Below, piece after piece: positions 49,866 to 59,164 of a stretch of 64,000 nucleotides of DNA (positions are counted from its first letter, which is position 1; each line of letters starts with the position of its first letter). The notes beneath the pieces were generated by a model. That model was not told the origin of the DNA. It ran no database searches and was given only the letters and a program-made list of their open reading frames with translations. Made by a program: the position numbers and the translations under genes. The stretch is from the NCBI RefSeq assembly GCF_000372365.1, contig NZ_AQUU01000002.1, positions 62,001 to 126,000 on the forward strand. Direction: 5' to 3'. The DNA comes from Aggregatibacter actinomycetemcomitans DSM 8324. Lineage in GTDB: Bacteria > Pseudomonadota > Gammaproteobacteria > Enterobacterales > Pasteurellaceae.

Positions 49866-50558
49866 TTATGCTTTCTTGTATCGATCTTCAATAGAATTAA
49901 TTTCGCTTTCAACCGCTAAGCCCTCAAAGACACAGGAGGGCTCAACGCCATACGCGTGAATACGTGTTTTTTGAATAAAACCCGTAACGAAGTCCGCCGG
50001 CATACGCAAAGGATAAGCGTATTTTAAGAGTTTTTCTACACCCGCCAGATTCACCATATAAGCGGTTGCTTTCATGATTGAGCGACGGGAATTTTTTGAA
50101 GGGTAGCGATAACGAACCAGTTTATAACCTTCAGGCAGGCACTTTTTAATTAACGGGTAAGATTTGGCTTTGCCATGATCGAAAAAGAGAATCTCGTAAC
50201 GCGAAGGCAGTTTCTCAATAGCCGCCTGCAAAATCGCTTTAAAGTGGGTCGAAACAATTGCATCGTCTTCTAAAATGATGGCTTCAGCAATATTATTTTT
50301 TTTGATGTGTTCATATACTTGAATATGACTTAAGGCACATCCGATTTCACCCAGTGTCAGACGTTTATTATCGAAATCCTGATAATACTGATAATCCACC
50401 TTGGTAAGCTCTTCTTCGCTCAACGCTTTCCCATAAACCGCATAAAAAAATTCAAATTGCAAGCCAAGCCCATTTAAACGCTTTGCTATAAATTCACGAC
50501 GGTGAGAGTTTTTTAAGCTGATAACGAAGATTGGGGGAAGATTGTATGCGCTATCCAT
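49866..50558 (-). CDS. Glycosyltransferase family 25 (LOS biosynthesis)
   Basis: A 230-residue GT25 protein, the Haemophilus/Neisseria family of galactosyl/glucosyltransferases that extend lipooligosaccharide (Lex2B, LpsA, LgtB types). It shows FVISLKNSHRREFI, LTLGEIGCALSHI and the metal-binding ILEDDAIV. The ATG at 50556-50558 is used because TAAGGT lies 9 nt upstream. It is followed without a gap by the interrupted GT9 gene. Confidence 0.85.
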   Translation of the reverse strand: MDSAYNLPPIFVISLKNSHRREFIAKRLNGLGLQFEFFYAVYGKALSEEELTKVDYQYYQDFDNKRLTLGEIGCALSHIQVYEHIKKNNIAEAIILEDDAIVSTHFKAILQAAIEKLPSRYEILFFDHGKAKSYPLIKKCLPEGYKLVRYRYPSKNSRRSIMKATAYMVNLAGVEKLLKYAYPLRMPADFVTGFIQKTRIHAYGVEPSCVFEGLAVESEINSIEDRYKKA

Positions 50559-50590
50559 AAACACATTACCTTAAGGTCGAATGGAAATAA

Positions 50591-50608
50591 CCCCCGCAAT
50601 CGCGAGGG
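50591..50608 (-). terminator. Terminator after rpmE
   Basis: On the minus strand CCCTCGC pairs with GCGGGGG (one G-T pair) around a GATT loop, followed by TTATTTCC. It separates rpmE from the glycosyltransferase genes. Confidence 0.6.
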
Positions 50609-50620
50609 CTAAAATTCAGA

Positions 50621-50833
50621 TTATTTTGTACCTGGAATTTTAAAACGGCTGTTAAAGCGTTCAACGCGGCCACCGGTGTCAACAACACGTTGTTTTCCTG
50701 TGTAGAATGGGTGACATTTACCGCACACATCAAGGTTAATGTCTTTGCCTAAGGTTGAACGGGTTTTGATCACGTTACCGCAAGAACAGGTCGCAGTAAC
50801 CTCTTTATATTCAGGATGAATACCTTGTTTCAT
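50621..50833 (-). CDS. rpmE: 50S ribosomal protein L31, zinc-binding form
   Basis: L31 is a bridge protein between ribosomal subunits. The ATG at 50831-50833 ([12 protein letters not shown]) gives 70 residues with zinc-binding Cys in TCSCGN and [12 protein letters not shown]. This is the C+ form used when zinc is sufficient. It has its own promoter and terminator and lies between two glycosyltransferase genes, so it is a core gene inside an LOS cluster. Confidence 0.95.
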   Translation of the reverse strand: MKQGIHPEYKEVTATCSCGNVIKTRSTLGKDINLDVCGKCHPFYTGKQRVVDTGGRVERFNSRFKIPGTK

Positions 50834-50952
50834 AGAAAACCTCAAATTTGAAGCCATGCCGCTATCAAGCCAATCGCAGAAGCAATCCCTGACACCGCAC
50901 GAGATTAATATTACGCCATTCTAAAATGGCACGTTTGTGTGTAAGGCTGCGA

Positions 50953-50981
50953 ATTTTACAGAAAAAAAAAGCGCAATTCAA
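50953..50981 (-). promoter_or_regulatory. Promoter of rpmE with a leader of about 110 nt
   Basis: On the minus strand TTGAAT (50976-50981) and TAAAAT (50953-50958) are 17 bp apart. The predicted start near 50946 leaves a leader of about 112 nt before rpmE, a length consistent with a ribosomal-protein leader; structure was not worked out. Confidence 0.6.
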
Positions 50982-51090
50982 GCAGCACCATGTGGCTGCG
51001 AGGTTATCTTTTTATGAGCAGAGCTATTCATTTCATTGTCTTAAGATAGTAAGATAGCGCCTAACCTAAGGCACAATTTCATGTATCTCT

Positions 51091-51939
51091 ATGAATTCCA
51101 CGGAAAATAAAAATTTTGTTATCAGCATTTCGACGGCTGAACAACGCAGAAACCACATTATTGAACAATTTACTCATCAAAATATTCCCTTTGAATTTTT
51201 TGATGCTTTTACGCCATCCGATAAATTGACCGATCATTTGCAGCGCTATCTTCCGAATGTTGCGAACGCCGCTCAGCTCACCATGGGAGAAAAAGGCTGT
51301 TTAATGAGCCACTTCATGCTGTGGAAGAAATGTATTGATGAAAACTTAGACTACGTTACGCTTTTTGAAGATGATATTTTGCTTGGTGAAAATGCCAATA
51401 AGTTTCTTGCCGAAGATGAGTGGCTAAAAGTGCGGTTCAATTTTCAAGAGATTTTTGTCCTGCGTTTGGAAACCTTTCTCATGCCTGTTCAGCTTGAAAA
51501 ACAAGCGCAGATTCCTCCTTTTCAGCAACGTGATATTGATATTTTAACGTCCAAGCATTTTGGCACGGCAGGATATGTAATATCTCAAGGCGCGGCTAAA
51601 TATCTCATTGCGTTGTTTGAAAAGCTTACCACAGAAGAAATTAAACCGATTGATGAAATAATGTTTAATCAACAGATTAACGCTACCGACTATCGGGTAT
51701 ATCAATTGAATCCAGCAATTTGTGTTCAGGAATTACAATTAAATCAAGAGGCAAGCTTATTAGTGAGCAATTTGGAACAAGAAAGAAAAAATAAACCTAA
51801 AATACGAAAAAAGAAAACATTAAAACAACGCCTATCCCGAATAAAAGAGAATATTATACGGGCAATAAATAAAGAAAAATGGAAAGAACAGCAACGCATT
51901 AGGGAAATACTAGGTAAAGAAATAGTTCGTTTTATGTAG
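51091..51939 (+). CDS. Glycosyltransferase family 25 (Lic2A/LgtB-like)
   Basis: A 282-residue GT25 enzyme probably adding a hexose to lipooligosaccharide. It shows FVISISTAEQRRNHII, the LTMGEKGCLMSHFMLW motif, the metal site TLFEDDILL and a DEIMF motif, with a long Lys/Arg-rich C-terminal tail (about 228-282) likely to bind the membrane. No tetranucleotide repeat that could cause phase variation was seen. It is followed 8 nt later by the next gene. Confidence 0.85.
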   Translation: MNSTENKNFVISISTAEQRRNHIIEQFTHQNIPFEFFDAFTPSDKLTDHLQRYLPNVANAAQLTMGEKGCLMSHFMLWKKCIDENLDYVTLFEDDILLGENANKFLAEDEWLKVRFNFQEIFVLRLETFLMPVQLEKQAQIPPFQQRDIDILTSKHFGTAGYVISQGAAKYLIALFEKLTTEEIKPIDEIMFNQQINATDYRVYQLNPAICVQELQLNQEASLLVSNLEQERKNKPKIRKKKTLKQRLSRIKENIIRAINKEKWKEQQRIREILGKEIVRFM

Positions 51940-51947
51940 ATGATATT

Positions 51948-52952
51948 ATGAAAAAAGAATATTCCTCACTCTCAACTTTGTTTTCATCTAATGCAACATT
52001 TTTTAATGTTATTCATAGAATAAGCAATAAACCTTATAAAATATTCTATACCGGTTTGATTCCAAAACCGATTCGTAGATGGCTCGCCAAAAAAGCTAAT
52101 TTATCTCAACAAAATCATGTTGCAAATTGTTGGAAAGAGGTCATTTCCCTTTATCTTAATGGTGAATTAGATGAAATTATGGTTAAGCCTAAAAAGGATT
52201 TAGGGAATAAGAAAATCATTTGGCAATATTGGGGACAGGGTTGGGAAAGTGAAGAATTGCCTGATATTGTTAAAATCTGTCGTCGTTCAGTTCAAGAAAA
52301 TAAAGGTGATTATGAGGTCATCTATCTGGATGATAAAAATTTGATTGAATATATTGAATTTCCTGATTTCGTTTCTGAAAAAAGAAAGAATCCTAATTTT
52401 CGTCATGCATTTTTCTCAGACCTGCTTAGGTTAGCTTTGTTGGAATGCTATGGTGGAATATGGGTTGATGCAACAATTTTATTTACAGCACCTATTACAA
52501 AACAATTAGGCAGTTCAGATTTTTTCATGTTTTCTCGAAGCCCTAAAGCAACTAATAAGGCAATGTGGAAGAATCTAAATAGAGAGTATTTTTTATGGGA
52601 TAAAGAAAGTCGGGTAAATATTTTAAATAGCTTTATTATCTCTAAAAAAGGAAATGTAACAATACATATCTTACTTCAGTTGCTATTATTTTTTTGGAAA
52701 ACACAGGAGAATATTCCTCACTACTTCTTTTTTCAAATCCTCTTCGATAAGCTAAAAAAAGAAAATTTGATTGAAGAGTTTGAATTGGTTGATGATACTT
52801 TGCCACATTTATTATTTTCTGAGTTGAATAATCCTTTTGATAGAAATAAGTTAGATAAGATTACAGCAAAATGTAATCAGCATAAACTAACTTATTTAGC
52901 AAAGTGTGAGACAGGTAGTTTTTATGCGTATTTAAAAAATAAATACCAGTAG
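51948..52952 (+). CDS. Capsular/LOS glycosyltransferase (Caps_synth, GT32-like)
   Basis: A 334-residue protein of the capsular polysaccharide synthesis / GT32-like type: KIIWQYWGQGWESEELPD, YEVIYLDDKNLIEYI, the donor-site FRHAFFSDLLRLALLECYG followed by GIWVDATILF (DxD-like WVDAT). It is markedly AT-rich compared with core genes. It is probably co-transcribed with the GT25 gene 8 nt upstream. The sugar added is unknown. Confidence 0.8.
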   Translation: MKKEYSSLSTLFSSNATFFNVIHRISNKPYKIFYTGLIPKPIRRWLAKKANLSQQNHVANCWKEVISLYLNGELDEIMVKPKKDLGNKKIIWQYWGQGWESEELPDIVKICRRSVQENKGDYEVIYLDDKNLIEYIEFPDFVSEKRKNPNFRHAFFSDLLRLALLECYGGIWVDATILFTAPITKQLGSSDFFMFSRSPKATNKAMWKNLNREYFLWDKESRVNILNSFIISKKGNVTIHILLQLLLFFWKTQENIPHYFFFQILFDKLKKENLIEEFELVDDTLPHLLFSELNNPFDRNKLDKITAKCNQHKLTYLAKCETGSFYAYLKNKYQ

Positions 52953-52958
52953 ATTAAG

Positions 52959-53822
52959 TTAGATAAATATATCTTTTATTTTTTCTTTTAATGATATTTT
53001 ACTGGTTTTATCATATTTTCTAAATATATGAAACCAATTGTCTTTTCCTAAGTAATTTAGTTTATAATTATCCTTTTTATTAAAAATGCACATTAGATAA
53101 ACACCTTGGTCATCATCTACTATTTGTGTTCTAAGTAACCTCTTTTGTGTGGATAAAATATCTTTAAAGAAAATTTTCCATTGTTCTCTTGAACTGACTA
53201 TTACGCTACCAATAACATATATAATATTATTAAACATTGCATGATAAACATCTTCTTTTGATTTTAGTTTATAATTTTTTCTTATTGTAAAAAAGTTTAC
53301 TTTATTTAGTTCAAAATTATACTGCCATTCTTTGATATTATTCAGCGTTTCATCGTTTCTTACATATCCAAAATCTACCCATGCTACAAGTTCGGTTTTA
53401 ACTAGTTTTGACTTTATTGCCTTATATAAAAAGTATGGTTTTAAGTTATTTATTAAGACATATTCTGGAAGCCAATACTCAAGGTTCTTGATCACTTCTG
53501 GATTGATTTTAGAAGTAAAGCTTTCACTTTTTTGAATATTTTTAATTGAATCTAAGGTTTTACGAAATTTATTAATATCAAACGGGATAATTGTTGTAGG
53601 TTTGGTTCCTCTGATATTCTTTACTCTCTCAATATGCTCGTAACTTGTAAAAACTACCATTGGATTATCTAAAGTTGCCAGTTTGGTAAAATATTCAAAA
53701 TAGGTATCATTTGTTCTGGTGAGGTAACTAGGAAATTCTTCTTTTGATTGGAGGTTACCCCTACCAATATCAAAGAATGCTGTTACTATTGTAATTGATT
53801 GATTTTCATTGTGATTTTTCAT
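52959..53822 (-). CDS. HtrL/YibB family protein
   Basis: A 287-residue protein resembling the HtrL/YibB (WlaTC) family associated with LPS loci: TIVTAFFDIGRGNLQ, FPSYLTRTNDTYFEYF, WVDFGYVR. Members are thought to be glycosyltransferases, but activity is not established. It is strongly AT-rich and ends 6 bp from the convergent GT32-like gene, consistent with horizontal acquisition of this end of the cluster. Confidence 0.75.
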   Translation of the reverse strand: MKNHNENQSITIVTAFFDIGRGNLQSKEEFPSYLTRTNDTYFEYFTKLATLDNPMVVFTSYEHIERVKNIRGTKPTTIIPFDINKFRKTLDSIKNIQKSESFTSKINPEVIKNLEYWLPEYVLINNLKPYFLYKAIKSKLVKTELVAWVDFGYVRNDETLNNIKEWQYNFELNKVNFFTIRKNYKLKSKEDVYHAMFNNIIYVIGSVIVSSREQWKIFFKDILSTQKRLLRTQIVDDDQGVYLMCIFNKKDNYKLNYLGKDNWFHIFRKYDKTSKISLKEKIKDIFI

Positions 53823-54048
53823 GGATTGATACTCAAAAGAGGGAAATATAAATTTTCATATTTGCTTCTTAGCTAAGATGCTTTTTCATTCATCCCGTAC
53901 GCATTTCTTGCTCCTTAAATTTGACGGTATTTTATCCCTTATCCAAGTGAAATTAAACCCCAAACAACAGAGCTATTCTCCCCCAAATAGACAACAATCC
54001 CCCAAAATGCTATATTCCGAACCCATTTTATTCACTGAATTTCCGTCC

Positions 54049-56247
54049 ATGTCATTTGCCCGAATTGCGCTTCCTGTGCCGTTACATCGCTATTTTGATT
54101 ATATCCTGCCGACGTCGCTGAATGTTGTCGTGGGGGCGCGGGTGTGGGTGCCGTTTGGGACGCAGAAACGTGTTGGCGTGGTGGTTGAGGTGGCGGAGCA
54201 GTCGGATGTGTCTATGGAGCAGTTGAAACCGGTTCAGGCTTATCTTGATGAGGTTTCCTTATTTTCCCCGCAAAGTTGGCAGTTTTTGCAGTGGGCAGCG
54301 GGGTATTATCACGCGCCCTTGGGGGAAGTGTTGTCGCAGGCGTTGCCGGTGAAATTGCGGCAGGGCGAAAGTGCGGTGGAAAAACCAAGTGTTTTTTGGA
54401 AACCGACCGCACTTGGTGAGCAGGCATTGACGCAGGGTTTATTGAAACGCGCGAAGAAGCAGCTTGAAGCGTTGCAGGCGGCGAATGATTTGCCGGAAAA
54501 AGGCAATAACCCTTTTAGTGCGGCGATTTGGTCGGCGCTGAAAGCCAAAGATTACGTCACGGAAGTTATTCTGGAAACGGAAATCCAAACCTGGCAGCAA
54601 CAATTAGGCGATAAGCCGCTTGTGAATAAGGCGGATCGTTTAACGTTAAACAAGCCGCAAGCGTTAGTGTTCAGTCAGTTGAAATTTACTCAGGGTTTTG
54701 TCCCGTGGTTGTTGGACGGCGTGACGGGTTCCGGCAAAACAGAAATCTATTTGCAATTTATCGAAGATATTTTGCAGCAGGGCAAGCAGGTGCTGGTGTT
54801 GGTGCCGGAAATCGGTTTAACGCCACAAACGGTACGGCGTTTTCAGGCGCGTTTTAATGTGGTCATTGACGTGCTGCATTCCAATTTGAACGATACTCAG
54901 CGTTTGCAGGTGTGGCAGCGGGCGCGCAATGGGCAAAGTGCGGTCGTTATCGGCACCCGATCTGCGTTGTTCACGCAATTCGCCGAGTTGGGCGCGATTA
55001 TTATTGATGAAGAACATGATGCCTCTTTCAAACAGCAGGACGGCTGGCGTTATCACGCGCGCGATTTGGCGATTGTGTATGCGAAACAGCTGAATATCCC
55101 GATTTTAATGGGATCGGCAACGCCAAGTTTGGAAAGTCTGAATAACGTGCAAAGCGGTAAATATCGCCATTTGTCGTTGTCGGAAAAAGCCAATAATTCC
55201 ACCGCACTTAAACAGCAGATTATCGATTTAAAACGTCAACCTATTCACAATGGGCTGTCCGATGTGTTGTTAAAACGTATGCAGGCGCATTTGGAAAAAG
55301 GCAATCAGGTGTTGCTATTTCTGAATCGGCGCGGTTTTGCGCCGGTACTGTTGTGCCACGAATGCGGCTGGATGGCGGAATGTCGCCACTGCGATAAACC
55401 TTACACTTATCATCAGCAACATCATGTGTTGCGCTGCCATCATTGTGCTTCACAAAAGCCGATTCCACGCCAATGCGGCAATTGCGGTTCCACCCAATTA
55501 ATCACCACGGGCTTAGGCACGGAACAACTGGAAGCGACGTTAAAAGAGGCGTTCCCTAACTACGGCATTGCCCGTATCGACCGCGACACAACGGCACGTA
55601 AAGGCAAGCTGGAAGACTATTTGGAAGATATTAACCAAGGCAAAAGCCAAATTCTTATCGGCACCCAAATGCTGGCGAAAGGGCATCATTTCCCGAATGT
55701 CACCTTAGTGGCATTGGTGAATGTGGATAGTGCTTTGTTTTCATTGGATTTTCGTGCGGAAGAACGATTGGCACAGCTTTATATGCAGGTGGCGGGACGT
55801 GCAGGGCGCGGTTCGCAACAAGGGGAAGTGTTATTACAAACCCATTACCCCGAACACCCGTTACTGCAAAGTCTGTTACAAAAAGGCTATAGCCAATTTG
55901 CGCAAAATGCCTTGGCGTTGCGTAAAAGTATAGGCTTGCCGCCTTTCGGTTCGCAGGCATTATTCAAAGCGCAAAGCCGTTATAGCGAAGAAGCTGAACA
56001 ATTGCTGGCGCAGTTTGTCGAATATTTACAACAGATTAAGCGAAACACGGCGCCCGAGTTGCAAATTCTCGGCCCGATGCCGGCGCCGTTCAGTAAAAAA
56101 GCGGGGCAATATCGTTGGCAGCTATTGTTGCAGCATCCTTCCAGAGCGGCGTTGCAGCAGGTGTTGACGGAATTTTGGCGTTATCAGGGCGATCAACCCA
56201 CAAAAGTGCGGTGGATTTTAGACGTGGATCCGTTGGATCTGAGTTAG
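54049..56247 (+). CDS. priA: Primosomal helicase PriA
   Basis: PriA restarts stalled replication forks. The ATG at 54049 (MSFARIALPVPLHRYFDY) gives 732 residues, the same length as E. coli PriA. It has Walker A GVTGSGKTEIY, DEEHD and eight zinc-binding Cys (CHECGWMAECRHC, CHHC, CGNCGS). The longer upstream reading frame is rejected because the family N-terminus begins here. ftsN follows, as in E. coli. Confidence 0.96.
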   Translation: MSFARIALPVPLHRYFDYILPTSLNVVVGARVWVPFGTQKRVGVVVEVAEQSDVSMEQLKPVQAYLDEVSLFSPQSWQFLQWAAGYYHAPLGEVLSQALPVKLRQGESAVEKPSVFWKPTALGEQALTQGLLKRAKKQLEALQAANDLPEKGNNPFSAAIWSALKAKDYVTEVILETEIQTWQQQLGDKPLVNKADRLTLNKPQALVFSQLKFTQGFVPWLLDGVTGSGKTEIYLQFIEDILQQGKQVLVLVPEIGLTPQTVRRFQARFNVVIDVLHSNLNDTQRLQVWQRARNGQSAVVIGTRSALFTQFAELGAIIIDEEHDASFKQQDGWRYHARDLAIVYAKQLNIPILMGSATPSLESLNNVQSGKYRHLSLSEKANNSTALKQQIIDLKRQPIHNGLSDVLLKRMQAHLEKGNQVLLFLNRRGFAPVLLCHECGWMAECRHCDKPYTYHQQHHVLRCHHCASQKPIPRQCGNCGSTQLITTGLGTEQLEATLKEAFPNYGIARIDRDTTARKGKLEDYLEDINQGKSQILIGTQMLAKGHHFPNVTLVALVNVDSALFSLDFRAEERLAQLYMQVAGRAGRGSQQGEVLLQTHYPEHPLLQSLLQKGYSQFAQNALALRKSIGLPPFGSQALFKAQSRYSEEAEQLLAQFVEYLQQIKRNTAPELQILGPMPAPFSKKAGQYRWQLLLQHPSRAALQQVLTEFWRYQGDQPTKVRWILDVDPLDLS

Positions 56248-56356
56248 TTTATTCGCGATTGCGGTAGTCAATGGCACAATTTTTGCGTAGAATTATCGGC
56301 GTTTTTTATCATTGTGATTTCATTGTTCATTTGGTTTTATTGAGACAGGTTTTATT

Positions 56357-57169
56357 GTGGCACAACGTGATTACGCCGCCCGCAATGGCGCGAAGAAAAA
56401 GAAGAAACAGAAAAAAAGTAATAAACCCCTATTATTTGTCATTGCCGGCGTGATTGTGGCGGCGTTTGCATTCGGTCTTTATTTATTAAAAGAAAAAGCG
56501 CCGGAACCGGTGGTGCAACCGGTAGAAACCATAGAAAAAACGCAACCGAAAAGCGTGTTACCGAATCGTCCGGAAGAAGTGTGGAGCTATATTAAAGCCT
56601 TGGAAACCCGCACTGTGCCTATTGATGACAACCCGAAATCGTTAGATAAAAATATGCGTTTAACGGAAGAACAACGCAAGATTTTACAGGCAATGGAAAA
56701 AGAACAGAAACAGGCAGAGCTGGCGAAAACCAAAGCGGCAGAAGCTCAACAACAAGCGGCACAACAGTCTGGTCAATTTACAGCGCAGCAACCGCCGCAA
56801 CAACAACCAAAACCGCAGCCTCAAGTGGTAGAAGCGAAGAAAGCTACACCACCGAGAGAAGAGAAAAAAGCGGAGCAAACGGTGAAAGCCGAATCAACAA
56901 AGAAACCTGAACCGCAACCTGCGCCACCGCAAACCCCGGCATCCAATGGCGGCGAGCGAAAATACGGTTTACAATGCGGTGCTTTCAAAAACAAAGGGCA
57001 AGCAGAAAATTTACAGGCGCGTCTGGCGATACTCGGCTTGCCGGCGAGGGTGAATGAAAGTGCCGATTGGAACCGCGTGGTGGTTGGTCCGGCAGGTGAT
57101 CGTAATGCCGCGGTGAAGATGCAGGAAAAAGCCAAAAGCGTGATTAGTTGCGTAGTTATCGGGATGTAA
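56357..57169 (+). CDS. ftsN: Cell division protein FtsN
   Basis: FtsN triggers septal peptidoglycan synthesis. The GTG-started 270-residue protein has a basic cytoplasmic tail (KKKKKQKK), one membrane helix (about 26-44), a long Gln/Pro/Ala/Lys-rich periplasmic linker, and a C-terminal SPOR domain (about 195-270, KYGLQCGAFKNKGQAENLQ). It follows priA, the usual gamma-proteobacterial neighbour. Confidence 0.92.
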   Translation: MAQRDYAARNGAKKKKKQKKSNKPLLFVIAGVIVAAFAFGLYLLKEKAPEPVVQPVETIEKTQPKSVLPNRPEEVWSYIKALETRTVPIDDNPKSLDKNMRLTEEQRKILQAMEKEQKQAELAKTKAAEAQQQAAQQSGQFTAQQPPQQQPKPQPQVVEAKKATPPREEKKAEQTVKAESTKKPEPQPAPPQTPASNGGERKYGLQCGAFKNKGQAENLQARLAILGLPARVNESADWNRVVVGPAGDRNAAVKMQEKAKSVISCVVIGM

Positions 57170-57185
57170 TCGTCAAGATGAATGA

Positions 57186-57219
57186 GAAAGTGCGGTAAAA
57201 AATCACCGCACTTTTTTTA
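57186..57219 (+). terminator. Uptake-sequence terminator after ftsN
   Basis: AAAGTGCGGT and ACCGCACTTTTTTT pair around AAAAAATC, with a long T-run. It lies 17 bp after the ftsN stop codon. Confidence 0.85.
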
Positions 57220-57252
57220 TTTTCAGCTTGCCAAACAAGAAAAAATCAATAA

Positions 57253-57270
57253 AATGAACGAACGTTCATT
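57253..57270. promoter_or_regulatory. Probable TetR-family operator
   Basis: A perfect 8-2-8 palindrome AATGAACG-AA-CGTTCATT lies about 100 bp upstream of the TetR gene and its efflux partners. This is the typical form of an autorepressor operator for the AcrR-like regulator that follows. Confidence 0.65.
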
Positions 57271-57368
57271 CAGCGCAATGTATTGACTGTTTGTAACCTA
57301 CCTAAATGTGCGATTTGAAAAAAATTTTCACCGCACTTCTAACGATTAACTCAATTTATTAATTTACT

Positions 57369-57935
57369 ATGAATCAATCTGAAACGGATATGATCGAGCG
57401 GATTTTTACTGCCACCGATGCATTAATGGCAACGGTGGGGCTGCCAAACTTGTCTATGCACAAGATTGCCAGAGAAGCAAAAATCTCGCCGGGGACGATT
57501 TATATTTATTTTAAAAATAAAGAGGAATTGCTGACCCAGTTTGCCCGATATATTTTTCAAAATTTCCAGGATGTGTTGAAGGAAGGCTATGATGAGAGGC
57601 AGCCGTTTTTTCAGCAATATCGAAAAATGTGGTGGAATATTTGGCATTTCTTAGAAGCGGAACCTACTATCATGGCGAATATGGGGCAATACGAGTCTTT
57701 GCCGGGCTTTTCCGATATTTGTCAAAAATGGGAAAGTGACAGCATCTGGTATCATTTTTGCGTCAAAGCAAAGGCGGCGGGAGAACTGGCTGATGTGCCT
57801 CCTCCTATTTTATTTGCGATTTCATTGGAAAGTGCTTTCAATATCGCCTTTAAATGCCGACATTTTTGCGCGCAGGTTTCAATGGAAATGCTGGAGGCCG
57901 TCATTGAACGGACTTGGCTTGCTATTAAAAATTAA
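57369..57935 (+). CDS. acrR: TetR/AcrR-family repressor of the efflux genes
   Basis: A 188-residue TetR-family regulator with an N-terminal helix-turn-helix (LSMHKIAREAKISPGTIYIY) and a variable ligand-binding C-terminal domain. It lies 25 bp upstream of the membrane fusion protein gene on the same strand, and a strong palindrome sits before it, so it likely represses its own operon. H. influenzae has the same acrR-acrA-acrB order. Confidence 0.88.
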   Translation: MNQSETDMIERIFTATDALMATVGLPNLSMHKIAREAKISPGTIYIYFKNKEELLTQFARYIFQNFQDVLKEGYDERQPFFQQYRKMWWNIWHFLEAEPTIMANMGQYESLPGFSDICQKWESDSIWYHFCVKAKAAGELADVPPPILFAISLESAFNIAFKCRHFCAQVSMEMLEAVIERTWLAIKN

Positions 57936-57960
57936 TTCAAGAAATAGTTACGGAGTTTTT

Positions 57961-59151
57961 ATGAGTTCAGCTCAAATCAACAGACCAAAGCGTTCCCATG
58001 TGTTCTTTTTGAAACTGGCTTTGGGTGTATTCGTATTACTTTTTGCCGCAATGATTGTGATGAATTATATGAAATCAAAAGGCATTGCGGATTTCCTTGC
58101 CAATCAAGGCGAATCCCCGTCACCGGTGACAGCAATGACTGTTACTTCGCAACAGTGGACACCGGTTATTGAAACCACCGGTCTGGTGCGTCCGAACCAA
58201 GGGGCTATATTAAGTGCACAAAGTGCGGGTACGATTTCAAAAGTTTTAGTGGAGAACGGACAAAACGTCAAGAAAGGTGATGTGTTGGTGGAATTAGATA
58301 GTTCCGTTGAACGCGCCGGTTTACGGGCTGCCGAAGCGCAAGTGATTTCGTTGCGTCAAACCTATCAACGTTATGCGAATCTGGCAAAAAGCGGTGGCGT
58401 TTCCCGCCAGGAATTGGATAACGCCAAAGCAGCGTATGATGCGCAGGTTGCCAATGTGGAATCTTTAAAAGCCACCGTTGAGCGTCGCCAAATCCTTGCA
58501 CCGTTTGACGGCAAGGCGGGTATTGTGAAAGTGAATGTGGGGCAATATGTATCAAACGGCACCGAAATCGTGCGTGTGGAAGACCGCAGTTCCATGAAAG
58601 TGGATTTTTCCATTGCACAAAATTTGTTGGATGAATTACGTCTTGGTCAAAAAGTGACTGCCACTGCCGATGCCCGCTTAGGGGAAACCTTTGCTGCGAA
58701 AGTGACTGCTATCGAACCGGCAATCAGTTCTTCTACCGGTTTAGTTGATGTGCAAGCCACATTCGAGCCGGAGGATGGAGTGAAATTATTATCCGGTATG
58801 TTTACCCGTTTAAACGTGGCATTGCAGACGGAATACGATCAAATCGTGGTGCCGCAAGTGGCGGTGAGCTACAACATGTATGGCGAATCACTTTATATTT
58901 TGACCGCACTTTCTGATGAAGAAAAATTCGCCTCAAAAGGCGATGTAAACAAAATGTACCGCGCCCATCAAATCACCGTATTTACCAAAGATCGCCAAGG
59001 CATCTATTCTCAATTAAAAGGCGATGAAGTGAAAATCGGCGATAAAATCATTACCGGCGGTCAGCAAAGTTTAAGCAACGGCTCGTTAGTGATTGTTGTG
59101 GATAAACAAGGCGTGGGTACCACTCAACCGGCAAGTAAAACTAACCTCTAA
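57961..59151 (+). CDS. acrA: RND efflux periplasmic adaptor (AcrA-like)
   Basis: The periplasmic adaptor links the RND pump to an outer-membrane channel. The ATG at 57961 gives 396 residues with an N-terminal membrane anchor (about 18-36) instead of the lipobox of E. coli AcrA, then the biotinyl-lipoyl-like domain, a coiled-coil hairpin (about 125-165) and beta-barrel. AcrB-like pump gene follows after 13 nt. No tolC-type gene is in the window. Confidence 0.9.
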   Translation: MSSAQINRPKRSHVFFLKLALGVFVLLFAAMIVMNYMKSKGIADFLANQGESPSPVTAMTVTSQQWTPVIETTGLVRPNQGAILSAQSAGTISKVLVENGQNVKKGDVLVELDSSVERAGLRAAEAQVISLRQTYQRYANLAKSGGVSRQELDNAKAAYDAQVANVESLKATVERRQILAPFDGKAGIVKVNVGQYVSNGTEIVRVEDRSSMKVDFSIAQNLLDELRLGQKVTATADARLGETFAAKVTAIEPAISSSTGLVDVQATFEPEDGVKLLSGMFTRLNVALQTEYDQIVVPQVAVSYNMYGESLYILTALSDEEKFASKGDVNKMYRAHQITVFTKDRQGIYSQLKGDEVKIGDKIITGGQQSLSNGSLVIVVDKQGVGTTQPASKTNL

Positions 59152-59164
59152 TTAGGACCAGCGA

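Noticed and set aside
53878-54048. 57-codon N-terminal extension of priA
   Set aside because: The known PriA N-terminus starts at 54049 and the length then matches E. coli exactly. The extension is AT-rich intergenic sequence.
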